A DNA stretch of 64,000 nt, taken from NCBI GenBank assembly GCA_008692225.1, contig VICG01000003.1, positions 489,501-553,500 on the forward strand. Direction: 5' to 3'. Positions within the stretch are counted from its first letter, which is position 1. The number at the start of each line of letters is the position of its first letter. The notes under the pieces were generated by a model. That model was not told where the DNA came from. It made no database searches and was given only the letters and a program-made list of their open reading frames with translations. The position numbers and the translations under genes were made by a program. This DNA comes from Monilinia fructicola. Its lineage: Eukaryota > Ascomycota > Leotiomycetes > Helotiales > Sclerotiniaceae. Of the stretch, positions 34,591-47,808 are shown in pieces.

Positions 34591-36741
34591 TGAGAATTTG
34601 CCTCCTGAACGCTATTCGCTTCAATTGCAGATGGGATGGAAGATGAAAAGACCAAACTGGGGGGATGTTTTCCATTCCGATTTGTGATAAGAATAGAAAT
34701 GCACTCTTGAACCAATGGAATCTTCGAACCAAAATCTGGGAAGCGCTTGTATATATGTCCTATTACTTGGCCGAAACACGACGAATGATTATCACTGCCA
34801 ACAGTATCACGTCACCATGCTTCTTTTATCACAGCCGCTGTGGCATGATAGATATACCCCTCTCGTCGTCTTGGCATCGTCTTTTTTTCTACACCAATAC
34901 CATCAACCCTCATCATTTTGCTTGCCGTCACCCAACCAAATTTGCCGAGTCGAGCTATAGAGTTTGCACGTGCTAGGTGGACGCTGATGTACTAGGTAGG
35001 TAGGCTTACCGATAATTCGATTACTCCAAGCCTTTAATTATCTACAACTTGCTCCACAGTATTGATTATCCCCAAGGCTTTTTATTGGGATCTCGATTCT
35101 TGATTCTTTGCTACATGGATATCCTCCATTAATCGGATACCCCGTACGTGACATTGACGCATGGTGAGTTTGGGGTGCTGAGGTCTTTCGTGTTTATCAT
35201 GACTTATCTCCCATCACCCATCGACAGCTTGTTTCCATCGACCAATTGCAATTGCGCGTTTCCGCTTGTCTTCAACAAGATTCACGGTGTGCAAAGATGG
35301 TTTGAGGGAGCCCTGGGGGGGTACATGGGTTCAAATCTAGCGCTTTGAATTTCACGCTGAGCAGCAATCAACCCTACCAAAACTCCAACCTTGATGGTCG
35401 ATGCATGTAACCTTCGACGTTGCCGCTCTTCCCCCGTCCACCCATCGATACCGTCCCAGCAATCTCTCCTGACCCTCCCCTGACCCTCCCAGCTGGCTTC
35501 TCTTTCCCTTCACGTCAACTCTTCCTGCCTGCTGATCGTGTGCAAACCATTTTTTCTCGTGCGAACCTTATCGCAAGTTCCTGCAGATCCTTGTGTCACA
35601 TCTGAAGACTGATGAACATCCATCCATCCACAAACGAGTGATTGTGAAAATCGAGATTGTGAGCTCAACCGCTTCAATACCCTGGCCCTCCTCCTCCTCC
35701 TCCTCACTTCGTTCCGCCCCTCCAGCTCCCGCCGGGAGAATCCACCAGTCCCGCAACGGAACGGCGGCGCGGTCTCGCACCAACATGTTCAGCGACGTCG
35801 TCCACCCCCACGTGCACGTGTAGCCTCAACTTTGGATTTACGCCAGCAGACCATGTGCAAAGCAAGTGTTGACGCAGAAACCAGGGGCGTTCCACCCCCC
35901 TTCCCCCTGGCTTGACTCGGTCCACGCACCCCCAATCCGTCAAAGCGATCCGGCCCTTTGTGGATCATCCCTGTATCCTTAAGCTAGGGGTCCCAAGCTC
36001 CCGAGTGAAAATATCCCGTCGCCGAATGCGAGCGGGAGCTACGGTTTGATTCGTCAATGGATGCTTTGGCCATCTGAGGATATGTGTATATAACATATAT
36101 ATAATATATAACATACACGGCAAAGATAAGCTCGCGGAGGCATCTCCCCGGGCCATGGAAAGCCGTGTGATTTCGGGCCTCGCTCGTTGAGTTTCGCGGT
36201 TGCAGCGACCTTGAAGTATCGAGCAATGTCTCGCGCCTGTGCTGATGCATTATTTCCCATACTCGGCCCCGCCGTCCATCACGCTATAACTTAAAAGGTA
36301 GCTGCTAGATTCGACGCTCCCAGTTGCCGTTTGTTTCAAGGATGGGAAGGACATACCGGCCTACCTCCACCACGTATCCCCGCGTCACCCTTCCGCCCAC
36401 AGCGCCCTGCTTTCAACCGCCCAGTGAGGAATTCAGAAATGCATATCCTCCCCCCCCCCACACCCCAAAGCCCACAATCCAGATCCCCCACCACACGTCC
36501 ATCCATATGGAAGGAATCATCGTGCATGCGCAGGAGCAGGATACGCAAGGGTGTGCGATGAAGTCTGGCGGAATGATGCTTGCTCATGTGGAGGTGAAGG
36601 TGGATGTGGATGTGCAATTGCATCTATAGATGTATTGGGTGTAGCTGCGCAGCAAGCTGCGCATGGAGCAAGGGGCGTATTGGGGTGTGGGTGTGAGTGT
36701 GGGTGATGTGTGATAAATTCAATCTCTATACAGCAGAATCG

Positions 36742-36785
36742 TTATGAGCGAGTGAGTGGGTGAGTGGGTGAGTGAGTGAGTGAAT
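36742..36785. repeat. GAGTG simple repeat
   Basis: GAGT/GGGT tetranucleotide array, similar in unit to the one at 29115-29233. Confidence 0.85.
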
Positions 36786-38965
36786 CAACCGAGATAATCA
36801 ACGAACACAAGAAAATAACGAGCAGAGGATTCACGGTGCGGCTTTAATTGAGAGGTGGTTGCTTCTTCGTGATGGGGAATGTGGTGGGTTTGATCAGGGG
36901 GGGAATAGATGTTTGTTTGTTTGTATAGATGGATGGATGGAATGACATTAATATTGCTGCTTAATGTTAAGCTGGTGGTTTCTTTACCTTAATCTTAACA
37001 TGCGTTTCGGTATGACGCACATGTGGATGTGGATGTCGATGTGGTTGGGGTTGTGGCCCGGTGTGAATGTAGGCATGGATATGCGGGTGGATGTGCTGTG
37101 TTGGATGGATGGGTATCGTCGGTTTGGAGAATTGGACACTACACTGTATATAAATACACGTGCATCGAGACGTCGATGGAAATCGTGCGCGAGACTCATG
37201 TGCGGGGACGGGTTTGCAGAGAGACACGGGTATGATGGCTTGTATGAGGGGGCTTCTTCGAGGGTTGTGTGGGTGCAGGTGCGTTGTGGGTGAGTGGTGT
37301 GCGGTGGGGACGGGTGTAGATGTGGTTTTGCAGGGAATTGTTAGGTGGTGATGTTGGATCTTGGATGTTGCATTCTGCATCTGGATGATGTTTTGTGTTG
37401 TGTGGTGAGGGCAGGTTGGGGGTGCGAGGGGGTTTGTTGGGTTTGTTGGGTTTGGTGGGAGTGGAGAGGGGAATATAAAGGGGAAGGGGAAGAGGGAGGC
37501 GGATGGGGCTCTTATGTGCCTTGGAGCGAGGGGGAGAGAGTGTGGGAGGAGAATTGGAGGGGAGGAAGGAAGGTTATTGTTAGGTGGAAAGCGGAGGGGA
37601 GAAGGGAGGAAGATGAATCTTAAATCTTAGGGCTGTATTAAGATTCGGTGGATAACATTTAGCGGAGAAGAGAAGGGGATGAGGGTAATGCATAGGGGGT
37701 TGTGGGATTGCGGTTTTGTGGGGTTGAGAAAAGGGAAAGGAGAAGGGGGAGGGGGATGTTCATTCTCTGTTAGAGACTGAAATCGCAAGCCTTGATCCGG
37801 TTTGTGTGTGCTGTAGTGTGAGTATGGGCATGATTGGTAGGTGGGAGGTGGAAGTCTTTTGGTGCAAGGTTTACTTTGTTTTCTTCTTGTTTTCATACGT
37901 TCACTTGGTCCTCCATTCACTATTTTACTTATTTATTCATTCAAAGTAGATTTCTCATTTAATCTCTGCATTTTCCTATTTATCCATGACTTGCCTTTGT
38001 TTGCTATAATCTACTCCTTTTTCTTCCGCTGTCTTGTATCGGGTTGTGCGTGTGTTTTTATAGGGGATGGGGGCTGGGATTCTATCTTGTGTTTATCAGT
38101 CTTTGGTTTGCACTTGTTTTCATTATTTGCTTATATCCATTTTTTATTGATGTCTGCTTTGTGTTTATATTTACTCTATCTTTAAATCCACTCTACATTT
38201 ATCTTTTTTATATTCTCTATGCTTGTATCTATTTTTGACTGGTTTCTAATGTATGCTCATATCTACGCTATACTTATACCTACTCCGTGTTCTCATCTAC
38301 TCTATATATCTATCACTCTATGCTTTCATCCACCCTGTGCCTATATCTACAAATAGTCCATCTTCATTACGTCGAACTACGGTAAATCTTCAAACTTATA
38401 AGTTTTCAGACAATCCTCTCCACGCCCATATCCACTCTACCCCTCATCTTCAAACCTCGCATCCAACATCCAGATTTACCATCAACGACCTCCTCAGCAT
38501 ATCCAACCCCACAGCAATAAACCCAACCTACCTCCCGCAAGGCAACTCACCTCGTGGAAGCACCAGCCCAGATCACAGGGAGAGAATCACCAATCCAGGA
38601 CAACTCACACACCCGTTCCTTCATGATGCCCTAAAAAGCAAATCGATGCATGGCGGCTGAATGGAGAAACTCCTCGTCATTTTTCCGGGCTTACATGCGT
38701 GGTCGTCAGAGGGTATAATGCACATGCATAACCGCATTTCCACACATCTGCACACAAGGCTAACCTACAACTGTCATATCCCATCAATACATTCATAGAA
38801 GATCCCGCGTCTGCGGACCTTTGCACGACCCTCGATCGCTTGGCTCATTCTTGCCCATTCTTCTAGATTGTGGGTGGAGGTGGGAAGGTCTGCACTGGGA
38901 AGGTGTGGATGGGTATGGGGTTCTGGTGTTGATGATGGATTTTGTCTTTACCCCCGCCATTGTGG

Positions 38966-38993
38966 GGGGGGGGGGGGGGGAGGGGGCTTGTGA
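38966..38993. repeat. Poly-G tract
   Basis: A run of about 17 G, one A, then more G. Such a run is mutable and prone to sequencing error. Confidence 0.9.
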
Positions 38994-39303
38994 GGGGTGT
39001 GGGATGTTTTGTTTTTGAGTTGTGGGGGGATTTGGGGAGGAGGCGTGGGTTGATGTTTTTTTGCTTTTGTTTTGATTTGTTTTGTTGGGAGGGTAAATGG
39101 GGGTTTTGATGGACATTGTCCTCTATTTCGTCGTATGTTTTGTATTTGGTCTCTACAGTAGTTCTATTGGCAGATTGTGAGATTGTGAGATGGGAAGGAC
39201 AGAATGTCGAGATGTTTTGTTTTACCTCATGACTTGATTATGATAGTAATTGTGACTGAATATGGATTTGTACATGTTTGTTGTCTTCTCTATTCCAAGG
39301 TTG

Positions 39304-39306
<3 letters not shown>

Positions 39307-39346
<40 letters not shown>
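39307..39346. repeat. (CA)n microsatellite
   Basis: About 19 ACAC units without interruption. Confidence 0.95.
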
Positions 39347-40313
39347 CTATCTACTCCGTATATATATGGTTGATATTTACTCCATGATACATGTAACCTT
39401 ACTTACCGTGACGAGATGAAGGGGGGTGCAAAGCGAGAGCCGAAGAACTTCCCTAGATATTATATAAATGGTAAAGAATGGTACCGACGATATATTTAGC
39501 TGCTGATGTAAAACCCCGAGAATTTATATCTTCAATTCCAATTCCAATTCCAATTTCAATTTCAATTTCACGTCCCAATAATTTCAACCACAGGTAATCA
39601 TTACATGGTCGGTTGGAGATGCGTTCTCCGTACAGCACAGCAGATAAGTAATTTCCTGAAACTTTATTTTCTCGTACTCGCCACATTCCACAAACTCATT
39701 TTCATGGAGTTGATCAGACTAGAAGTCCATAACCATGAAAATCCACTCGCGGTATAATGGTAATGATAAGTTATAATCTCTTTTAAAATTGCCGTAAAAT
39801 CTCGACCTGGTGTTCGTCGACAATGGGCAAAACGGAGGGAAATTAGGCTATACATTCACCATTGAAGGGCGAGGGGGGCTAATCTTGTATCGGATGATCT
39901 CTCTTCTTGCTTTCTTCCTTGATTGGATCAAGCTTTGCTAAGCATCTTCAAGTTCCCGACGGGTATTTAGATGTGACATATCTTGCCATCTCCACACTTG
40001 GGGTACAGTGATCCCTTGGATGCAGAATATGCTCCGACACTTGTGTGTGGTCTGGTATAAGTATGACGATGGTCTTCTGTGTGAGGGACAATTCTCTCCG
40101 TTGCGTTGCTTTTGCTTTTGCTTTGGACTCCATTGACTTTTCGTGGTTGAAAGTTGGGACTAGTATTGAGATTGGGATTTCGAGTGGCTCTTCCTTCTCT
40201 TGGTTCTATCTTTGATATTTGTCGCCGCTTGGATCTTCTTGTCTCTCATTAATTGCCTTTTTATCTTTGTATTATTCTCTCATTTCTACCTCCTTTAAAA
40301 GTATCGATCAACG

Positions 40314-42420
40314 ATGAAGTCAATCAATCTTCTTCAATTCTTATCTCTCACATCCCTCACATCTCTCACAACTACTGTTGCAGCTTTATCAGCCGCAGAT
40401 TGGAGAGGTCAATCTATCTATCAGGTTGTCACGGATCGTTTTGCTCGTAGTGATAATTCTACAACTGCTGGATGTGACGTGAACAGATATTGTGGGGGAA
40501 CATGGAGGGGACTTATTAATAATTTGGATTATATCCAGGGATGGGATTTACAGCTGTGAGTTTCTGGAGTCGTTGAAATATCAAGCTGCTATACTGATGA
40601 AATCTAGATTTGGATATCTCCCATCGTGCAGAATGTTGTTGGGGATACTGTGGTATGAAAGTTCTCGTTCTTTCTCTCCTGAAGAGACTGGGCTACCATG
40701 TCAATGGTGTTATAGATCGCTTCATAGACTGATGTACATGCAATAGGATGGTGCCGGTTATCATGGATATTGGGCACAAAATATCTACGAGGTCAATCCT
40801 AATTTCGGTACATCTGCGGATCTCAAAGCTTTATCGGCAGCAGTAAGTAATCCCCCTAGTGTCTCGGTACCAGTAAAACCTAATTGATACTGATCCTGGT
40901 CTGCAAAGCTTCATGCGAGAGGCATGTATCTAATGGTTGATGTCGTCACAAATCATATGGGATATGTCGGATGTGGTGATTGTGTCGATTATAGCATCTA
41001 TACACCTTTTGATTCTGTAAGTTTGATCACATTTGAATTTGATCTATATCATGCAAACCAACTGATGGATTTTAGAAATCATACTTCCATCCCTTCTGTT
41101 TTATCGACTATAGCAATGTAACTAGTATCCAAGTCTGCTGGGAAGGATCTAATGTTGTGTCGCTTCCTGATCTCAGAACGGAAGATGCTAATGTTCAAAC
41201 AATTTGGAAATCTTGGATCACAGAACTCATTTTCTAATTATTCGATTGATGGGTTGAGGCTTGATAGTGCCCAACAAACTGGTCCTAAGTTCTTGCCTGG
41301 TTTTCAAGAAGCTGGTATGTATTTTCTTTATATTGGGTTTGTGCATGAGCATTTAGATGATGCATTAAGTTCTAACTCGGAGAAAAAATAGCGGGGTGTC
41401 TACATTGTAGGAGAAGTCTACAATGGTGATCCAACTTGGACATGTCCTTATCAAAAATTCCTCGACGGACTCTTGAATTATCCCGCGTACGTCTCCCCGT
41501 ACTCCCAAGTCTAAATTCACAACTAAACAAACTCAAAATAGATACTATTGGATAACTCAAGCCTTCCAATCCGTCAACGGTAGTATAAGTAATTTAGCAA
41601 CCGGCATCAACACCATGATATCCACATGTTCAGATACCACACTCTTGGGTTCCTTCATCGAAAATCACGACTTGGCGCGATTTGCCTCGCTTACAAGCGA
41701 TATAGCATTAGCCAAAAACGCAATTGCCTTTACGATTCTCGCAGACGGTATCCCTATCAGTATGTGAATCCCCATACTTCCCAATAAGACCCCCTCCATC
41801 CTTCAAAGACTCTAACCCATGAAAACAGTATACCAAGGTCAGGAACAACATCTCTCCGGCGCAGGGGTTCCCCAAAACCGTGAAGCCATCTGGCTCAACT
41901 CGAACTCGTACTCGCAAACTGGAACCCTCTACAAGTTCATCAAGTCGATCAATCAAATTCGAAATCGTGCTGTCGCCGTTGATCCATCGTATGTAACTTA
42001 TAACGCGCGATCGGTCTATAGTGACGAGGATACGATCGTGATGCGAAAGGGACTGGCAGGAAAGCAGATAGTAGGAGTCTTCGGAAACTGGGGAAGTGAT
42101 GGCGCGGGTGAGTTGTGTTTTCTTTTGCCTTTGTCTTGTGATGGCATATCGTACTTTGATGTTCCTCCCCGTTTGAAACACGGAGAATGCAAGAATGGAA
42201 GAATAACCCAAGCTGACCAATAAATCCCAAAGCCAAAACTCTCACCCTCGCACGAAATCAAACGGGCTTCGATCCCGCAGTAAAGGTCGTGGATGCAGTA
42301 ACATGCACGGTCTATACGACGGAGCAGAGCGGTAATCTTCAAGTTTCTATTGAGGATGGTGCGCCGAGGGTCCTTTACCCGTGGGGAAAGTTGGGGGGAA
42401 GTGGAGTTTGTGGGTTTTAG
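40314..42420 (+). CDS. Secreted alpha-amylase, GH13 (Taka-amylase type), three frameshifts
   Basis: Hydrolyses alpha-1,4 bonds of starch outside the cell. A signal peptide opens it ([18 protein letters not shown]...VAA), then [20 protein letters not shown]. Nine exons: 40314-40555, 40608-40652, 40747-40842, 40909-41016, 41076-41314, 41392-41486, 41542-41759, 41829-42107, 42233-42420; 502 aa after correction. Catalytic acids are all present: Asp in [10 protein letters not shown], Glu in [12 protein letters not shown], Asp in [10 protein letters not shown]; also [10 protein letters not shown]. Three one-base errors break it: a missing base at 40539-40541 (YIQG|MGFTA), an extra T in the run 41230-41233 (ELI|SNYSIDG), an extra G in 41393-41396 (EAA|GVYIVGE). 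The end GVCGF matches the family length without a starch-binding domain. Pseudogene is possible, but intact active sites argue for consensus errors. Confidence 0.88.
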
Positions 42421-42631
42421 GTGGATGGAGCATGAGAAGGGGGGCGCTTGGGGGAAAGTAAAATGGGAATTGTGAATTGTGAAAATGGGAGGGGCCTTGA
42501 TTTGACTTTATATATTTGTATATCATTATTATTATTATTATTCTCTTAGTATTATAAAAGTTTGGATTTTTGTTACTTATTGTTTTATTTTATTTTATTT
42601 ATTCCGTTTTTTTCCGTTACATCTGTTAATT

Positions 42632-42783
42632 TCTTCTTCTTCTTCTTCTTCTTCTTCTTCTTCTTCTTCTTCTTCTTTTTTTCTTCTTCTTCTTTCTTTT
42701 CTTCTTTTTCTTCTTCTTCTTCTTCTTCTTCTTCTTCTTCTTCTTCTTCTTCTTCTTGTTGTTGTTGTTGTTGTTGTTGTTGT
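42632..42783. repeat. (CTT)n followed by (GTT)n
   Basis: About 125 nt of TTC/CTT repeat with T-rich interruptions, switching to nine GTT units at about 42757. Located about 210 nt downstream of the amylase stop codon. Confidence 0.95.
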
Positions 42784-42984
42784 TATGAGTAGGTTATTCC
42801 CTTTCTAATCCACTATTCAAAGTACCTTATTCGCTATACTTTGAAATAATACCAAGTATATCAAGGACCAGGAGACCAACTTCCTCCCAGATCTCCACCT
42901 CCTTATTCTCTCCATCTATCTAATCATTGGTCCCTCATCTCCTGATCAAATGGCACCGCACAACTAAAGTAATCCCTCTATATC

Positions 42985-43010
42985 CCTCCTCCTCCTCCTC
43001 CTCCTCCTCC
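42985..43010. repeat. (CTC)n microsatellite
   Basis: Eight CTC units. Confidence 0.9.
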
Positions 43011-44610
43011 CAAAACTCACATCGCCTGATAGCTCCGGCGTTGATGGCATTTATGGCTAGTAGATTAGACCACAAGGCTGACTTCTTCTTCTGTGGTTTT
43101 TTTGGCCTTCCCTCGTGTGATGTTTGTGTATTTTTTGGCTCGTGCTTGTAGTCGGTGATGGGTGGATGGGGGTTGGAACCCGTGTATTGGCTCACTGCCC
43201 ATTATATGCATTCCTTTACTGTACCTCAGCGATATTGTTCCGAGCTCCTTGACTAATTGATTATCCTTTTAGCTGAGGGGGTGGGGAGGCGGGTAGCGAG
43301 AGAGATCCATAGGGGCTTTGGATGGTGATTGATGCTGCGAGGGGCGGCGGGTGAGGACTCGGAATCCGAATTCGAGGCAGATGGGGATTTGTTTGGACTT
43401 TCGATGCGGATTTGAATGTTGATGGTGCATTGATGTTCGAGGTTTGCGGGGAGAGAATCGCGTTGGTACGCTTTGAGTGGGGGAGCTGAGGTTGGCTAGA
43501 TATAGATAGAGTTGGTAGGTTGGATAATTGAGGTTCGTCTCTTGTTTTAGCCGAGTAACGTTATATGTGTATAAGGTTGTAAATATCTCCTCTCCTCTGG
43601 ATGGGTGATTAGGGAGTAGCATCTTCGATATTGGCTACGTGGGATGAGGTTAGATGATAGAGAGGAAAGAGGAAAGAGTTTGGAGGGATGGGAGATATGC
43701 GGGTGATGGAAAGGAGTGATTTCAATTCGTGATGATTGTCAGATTATCATCTTCGTGATGGGAGAGCTTGGAAGTTCCTTCTCTTCTTTTGCCGCTGGGT
43801 TTCTTGCGTTGCTTTTCCTGTCCACCAGGCCTAGATAGAGATGGAATGGTAGCTGATGCTTGATGCTTTATGGTTACGGCGCGGTATGGCGGGGTCGAAT
43901 TATATAGTAAACTGTGTCACTCTGAGAGTAATGATTACATATTTCTATACAAATTTCGAGGGCTTGATTCAAGGATATGGAATTTGCTCGAAGGACTTGT
44001 AATTAACTGTGAATTTACTGGACCCATGACTTTTTGTGGCATCATTAGCTTGATGCTCAGCTGAAATCTTTCAATGTCACACTTTTTCTCCGCCTTCCAA
44101 CGTGTATAGGAGGTGCTGATTTGTTCATTCTAACAACTGAGAAAAGCAGTCACTTGAGTTAAAATGTTTAACTCAGAAGATTCAATAAGAGAATTGGCTA
44201 ATCATTAATGATTTTCTGAACAGTAATTAACTCCAGATACGGAATTAGCATTTCCAACCGATCCCCGTTCGGTTTCATCGTCATTGTAATAAGATGTTTC
44301 TTTTCTACCATTTAGACACATCCTGCAATATCATCGTTCTTTCTCTCATTTGCTTGCTGATTTAATTAATCATCCAGAAATCCGAGTTGGAGATAAAGAA
44401 GCTGTTATGTCATTATCATCGGACGAAGAATCTATCATCAGAGAACTTGAAAGTTAATCGCTTTTCAAATTCCCAATACATTCAGTGAAATCCCTCAATC
44501 ACGCTTTATACATTCTCGACGCTTTAATTCGATAAAAAATTCAAAGACCCTACTGCATTGATTCTTCCATGCCTTTTTCTGAAAAAGAGCCAGGCGTACG
44601 CTACAAATGC

Positions 44611-44644
44611 TGACCGTGACCGTGACCGTGACCGTGACCGTGAC
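44611..44644. repeat. (GTGACC)n hexamer repeat
   Basis: Five and a half perfect GACCGT units. Confidence 0.95.
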
Positions 44645-46293
44645 ACCCACCTAATTCCTCAGCAAGACCCTGAGCGAGAAGAATATTGATTTGCGACCTC
44701 TAATCGAGCAATCTTAATTCATAGATTGATTGATTGCTATCATCTGCTATAAAATTATCCTAATACCAGTTTGATAGGAGGGATTTGCATTCCGCGATCA
44801 AGCTAGACGTCTCACTCTCTGAGTTCTACCATGCGAACGGAATCGCAAGAGCAATACAAAATGGCAATACGGGTTTTGAGCGGAACTGAACGGGTGGAAG
44901 GTATGGTATGGTTAGCGAGGGCAATAGAAACAACTTTCCTGAGACGAGTCCGGAGAGATATGAGGCTGCGGTATTATGAGGAGACTCTTTGATTTTCGTT
45001 GTTGAACGCTTGCTAATCACCTCTCTCTCTTCAGGTTATTTATTTGTTGTTGCTAACGGGAAACAAGATCATGCTTTTTCTTTTTTGCTATCGCTAGTTC
45101 GAAATGCAGTCAGAGTTACATACTCTTTACAAAAGCTTGATTGTTCTCGCTAGATGTTCCGGTTTTCCGATTTGAGACTTTGCTGGTCGCTGGCCATGAG
45201 AGCTCGAGAAAGGAAGTGTAAATATGTTGAGTTTACTGCAAAGTTCGAGATGCAAGATTTCAATCATTACTAGGTTGATCGAGCCAGCGCCCATGGTGCT
45301 ATCGTGACTTGTCTCGCTTCAATTTGTAAGGCTTACAGCCCAGGAGTCATGAAATTGGAAAGTTTAAATACCTGATGGGTGACCAAAAGATAGACCTGAT
45401 ATATGGTGTGTATCGATCTGCAAATTACTTTTTCTTTGCAGTTACTTCTCCTCATCTCTGATACCCTTTCGTCCGCCATTATATAGAGTTTAACCCATAC
45501 CCAACCAGCTCCTCACTTTCTCCCAATTTCGTTTCCTCCCTCGAAATCTAGCCTGCAAGATACCCCTATAGATGTTCATTCATTTTTTCCTTCTCGCGTT
45601 TCAATCAAGGATCATGGTTTAGATATCATCAGACTCGGTCGGGCTACCTGTGGAGAGACTTTCTAGGAAGCGGTGCGGTGGTCGCTGGTTTGGGGCCAGT
45701 TTAGGGGTAGGTTTGGGAGGTAAGATTGATAGAGGAGAGAGCGGCGAAGAAAAAGAGGATTTTCTCCTTTTCCCAACATTAGAAAGAAATCTTGTGATTG
45801 CTTCTGTATTAGTTTGGTGCCTTTCATTATTGTTTTCTAATTATCTGTTGAGCATCAAAGAACGATCCTCCATGTGATAAAATGCTAAAATTATTCAATC
45901 CCCCGGTGAATACCCCCTCTCATTGATTAGCAGTCTGATCCACGGGTACTCACTTCTAAAAGAAGCCCTATGTTATCATCTCGAGTAATTGTGGTATAGA
46001 AACCCAGGGTTGAAAAGGTTGTTGAAGTGGGAAGCTTTTATGCCTTCTACCTCTTGCTAGTATGAATCAAGCACTAAGCGTGGTCTTCTGAACATATCAG
46101 TAAAGCACCTATCTCTTGATATTCAATTCATTCTCGTAAAACCACCGCTTTGACTTGACTGCGCATAAGATGGATGGAACGACTAGGCCGTCCGTCATCC
46201 TTCTCCTATTCCTATTGCTCTGCGGGTAACGTCAAGCGTGCCCTTCTCAAAACAAACATCTAGAAACACCCACTCAATCTAGATTACCTTCTT

Positions 46294-46420
46294 CATTGAC
46301 TTCATTGACTGATTGACTGATTGACTGATTGACTGATTGACTGATTGACTGATTGACTGATTGACTGATTGATTGACTGATTGACTGATTGACTGATTGA
46401 TTGATTGACTGATTGACTGA
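46294..46420. repeat. (TGATTGAC)n octamer repeat
   Basis: About 14 units of GATTGACT with a few shortened to GATT. On the minus strand it reads as SVNQSISQ, the source of a spurious Ser/Gln-rich tail. Confidence 0.95.
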
Positions 46421-47202
46421 AAATCCATGTAGATATACATTTCTCTCCCCAACGCAGCCATTATAAATTGATCATAATGCATTTCGCTCCAGATGAAGAT
46501 GCGCAAGATTATCGACAGGAAACTGCCTTTACACCCAAAAATGGCGGAGACGTGATAGTCTACAGATTCCAGACAGGCCATGTGCTTGAAATCGTTGATC
46601 CACGACTCCTCATCTTTGTCGCCTCCTATATCTCGTCCAGAGCAAGCTGCAAAGGGTTTCTGTCTCCTGCTAGTCCCTTCTGCATCGGACAAGATGCGTG
46701 TGGATTACCTCCCTTCTCGGGATTTCAACTACGCTTACATCTATCTCCATCCACCATTTACAGTTTAAAACGCGGTCATATGCTGCGTGCACAATCCGAC
46801 ATTGGAAAAAACGAATCTCAAGGGACCAGAATGTGATATGGCTAGATCTAAAATTGATTTCTCATTCAACTCTCTGTGTTGATGGATTGCGAGTCGAAGG
46901 ATAAGAATTGAAAGACCGAGGATCTGTCAGATTGTCTCACTTACAAACTTTTGCACAGAGGAACGATTGATTGAGAGGAAATCTCGTCGAAAGAGGTAAC
47001 TGTAGCGCTTGCTTGCCCTCCTCAACGACTATCAAAGGAATACAGAGATAAGAGAGAAATTTGAACTGGGGTGATTACAGATGGATCAGATCATGTTGAC
47101 TGATGGATCCAGTCTTGTTTGTCGTTCATTGCACACAGCACTAGCCATCATCACCCAATCAATATATCGACTCTCACCATTACTTCTCAATCATATTCCT
47201 CT

Positions 47203-47229
47203 TCATCATCATCATCATCATCATCATCC
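47203..47229. repeat. (CAT)n microsatellite
   Basis: About nine CAT units. Confidence 0.9.
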
Positions 47230-47808
47230 AACTTCACCCGCCATCTTTCTCAACTCGGTCTCTCATCCCCCCTCTCAACACCCTTCAGACCCTCTCATAA
47301 CCGCACCTTAAACTCCACACCCATTCACAAATCCCCTCGAAATGCCATCTCTTGCCGTCGCACAGTTACCAGAAAATGCTTAAACGGTTTGTGCGGCTTT
47401 GTTCAACCTTCTTATAGGTTTGATTTGAGAATAAAAACCAAGTGAGCCCGAGTGCTACTGCCTTCCTTGCGTTCATCGACTTTTTACCTGCGGCTTCTCT
47501 GTAGATCATCTGACATGATTGATCGCGGTATTCTTACTTGAGAATGAGATGAGTGTAACGTAGCGACTTTATATCTCGAATGGAAATGAGAAGATGTAGA
47601 CGGGGACAGTGCTTGGTACAGCGGAGATGAAGCAAAGGGGATGGTTTTGGAGATATAATTCATTACCGGAGCCCGAAATGGTATATTTGAACGTTCCTTC
47701 TTTCAATCCAACTCTATGATGATTCATCAACTCCATCTTGTAATAATGGTGATATATGATCACCTACAAAAACTAGCAAATGCCCCTCTACTCTCCCCCA
47801 TTAATACC

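Larger units (their letters stand above)
30961..40313. other. Gene-poor island upstream of the amylase
   Basis: More than 9 kb without a gene I can support. It is a patchwork of different microsatellites (listed separately), G/T-skewed DNA at about 36590-37800 and pyrimidine-rich DNA at about 37850-38620. Many short frames are repeat translations. The last few hundred bases are the amylase promoter. Confidence 0.5.
42421..47808. other. Gene-poor region between amylase and SPC3
   Basis: 5.4 kb without a supported gene. It contains several microsatellites (listed). A minus-strand frame at 46430-46692 and the overlapping plus-strand frame at 46468-46836 are both open, and I can choose neither. 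A short frame ending at 44456 (KEAVMSLSSDEESIIRELES) looks protein-like but has no start; it may be a last exon. All low confidence. Confidence 0.4.

Noticed and set aside
42562..42792. Phe/Ser/Cys repeat ORF
   Set aside because: Translation of CTT and GTT repeats.
46279..46692. 137-codon minus-strand ORF
   Set aside because: Its second half is the octamer repeat and the first half is matched by an equally open frame on the other strand.
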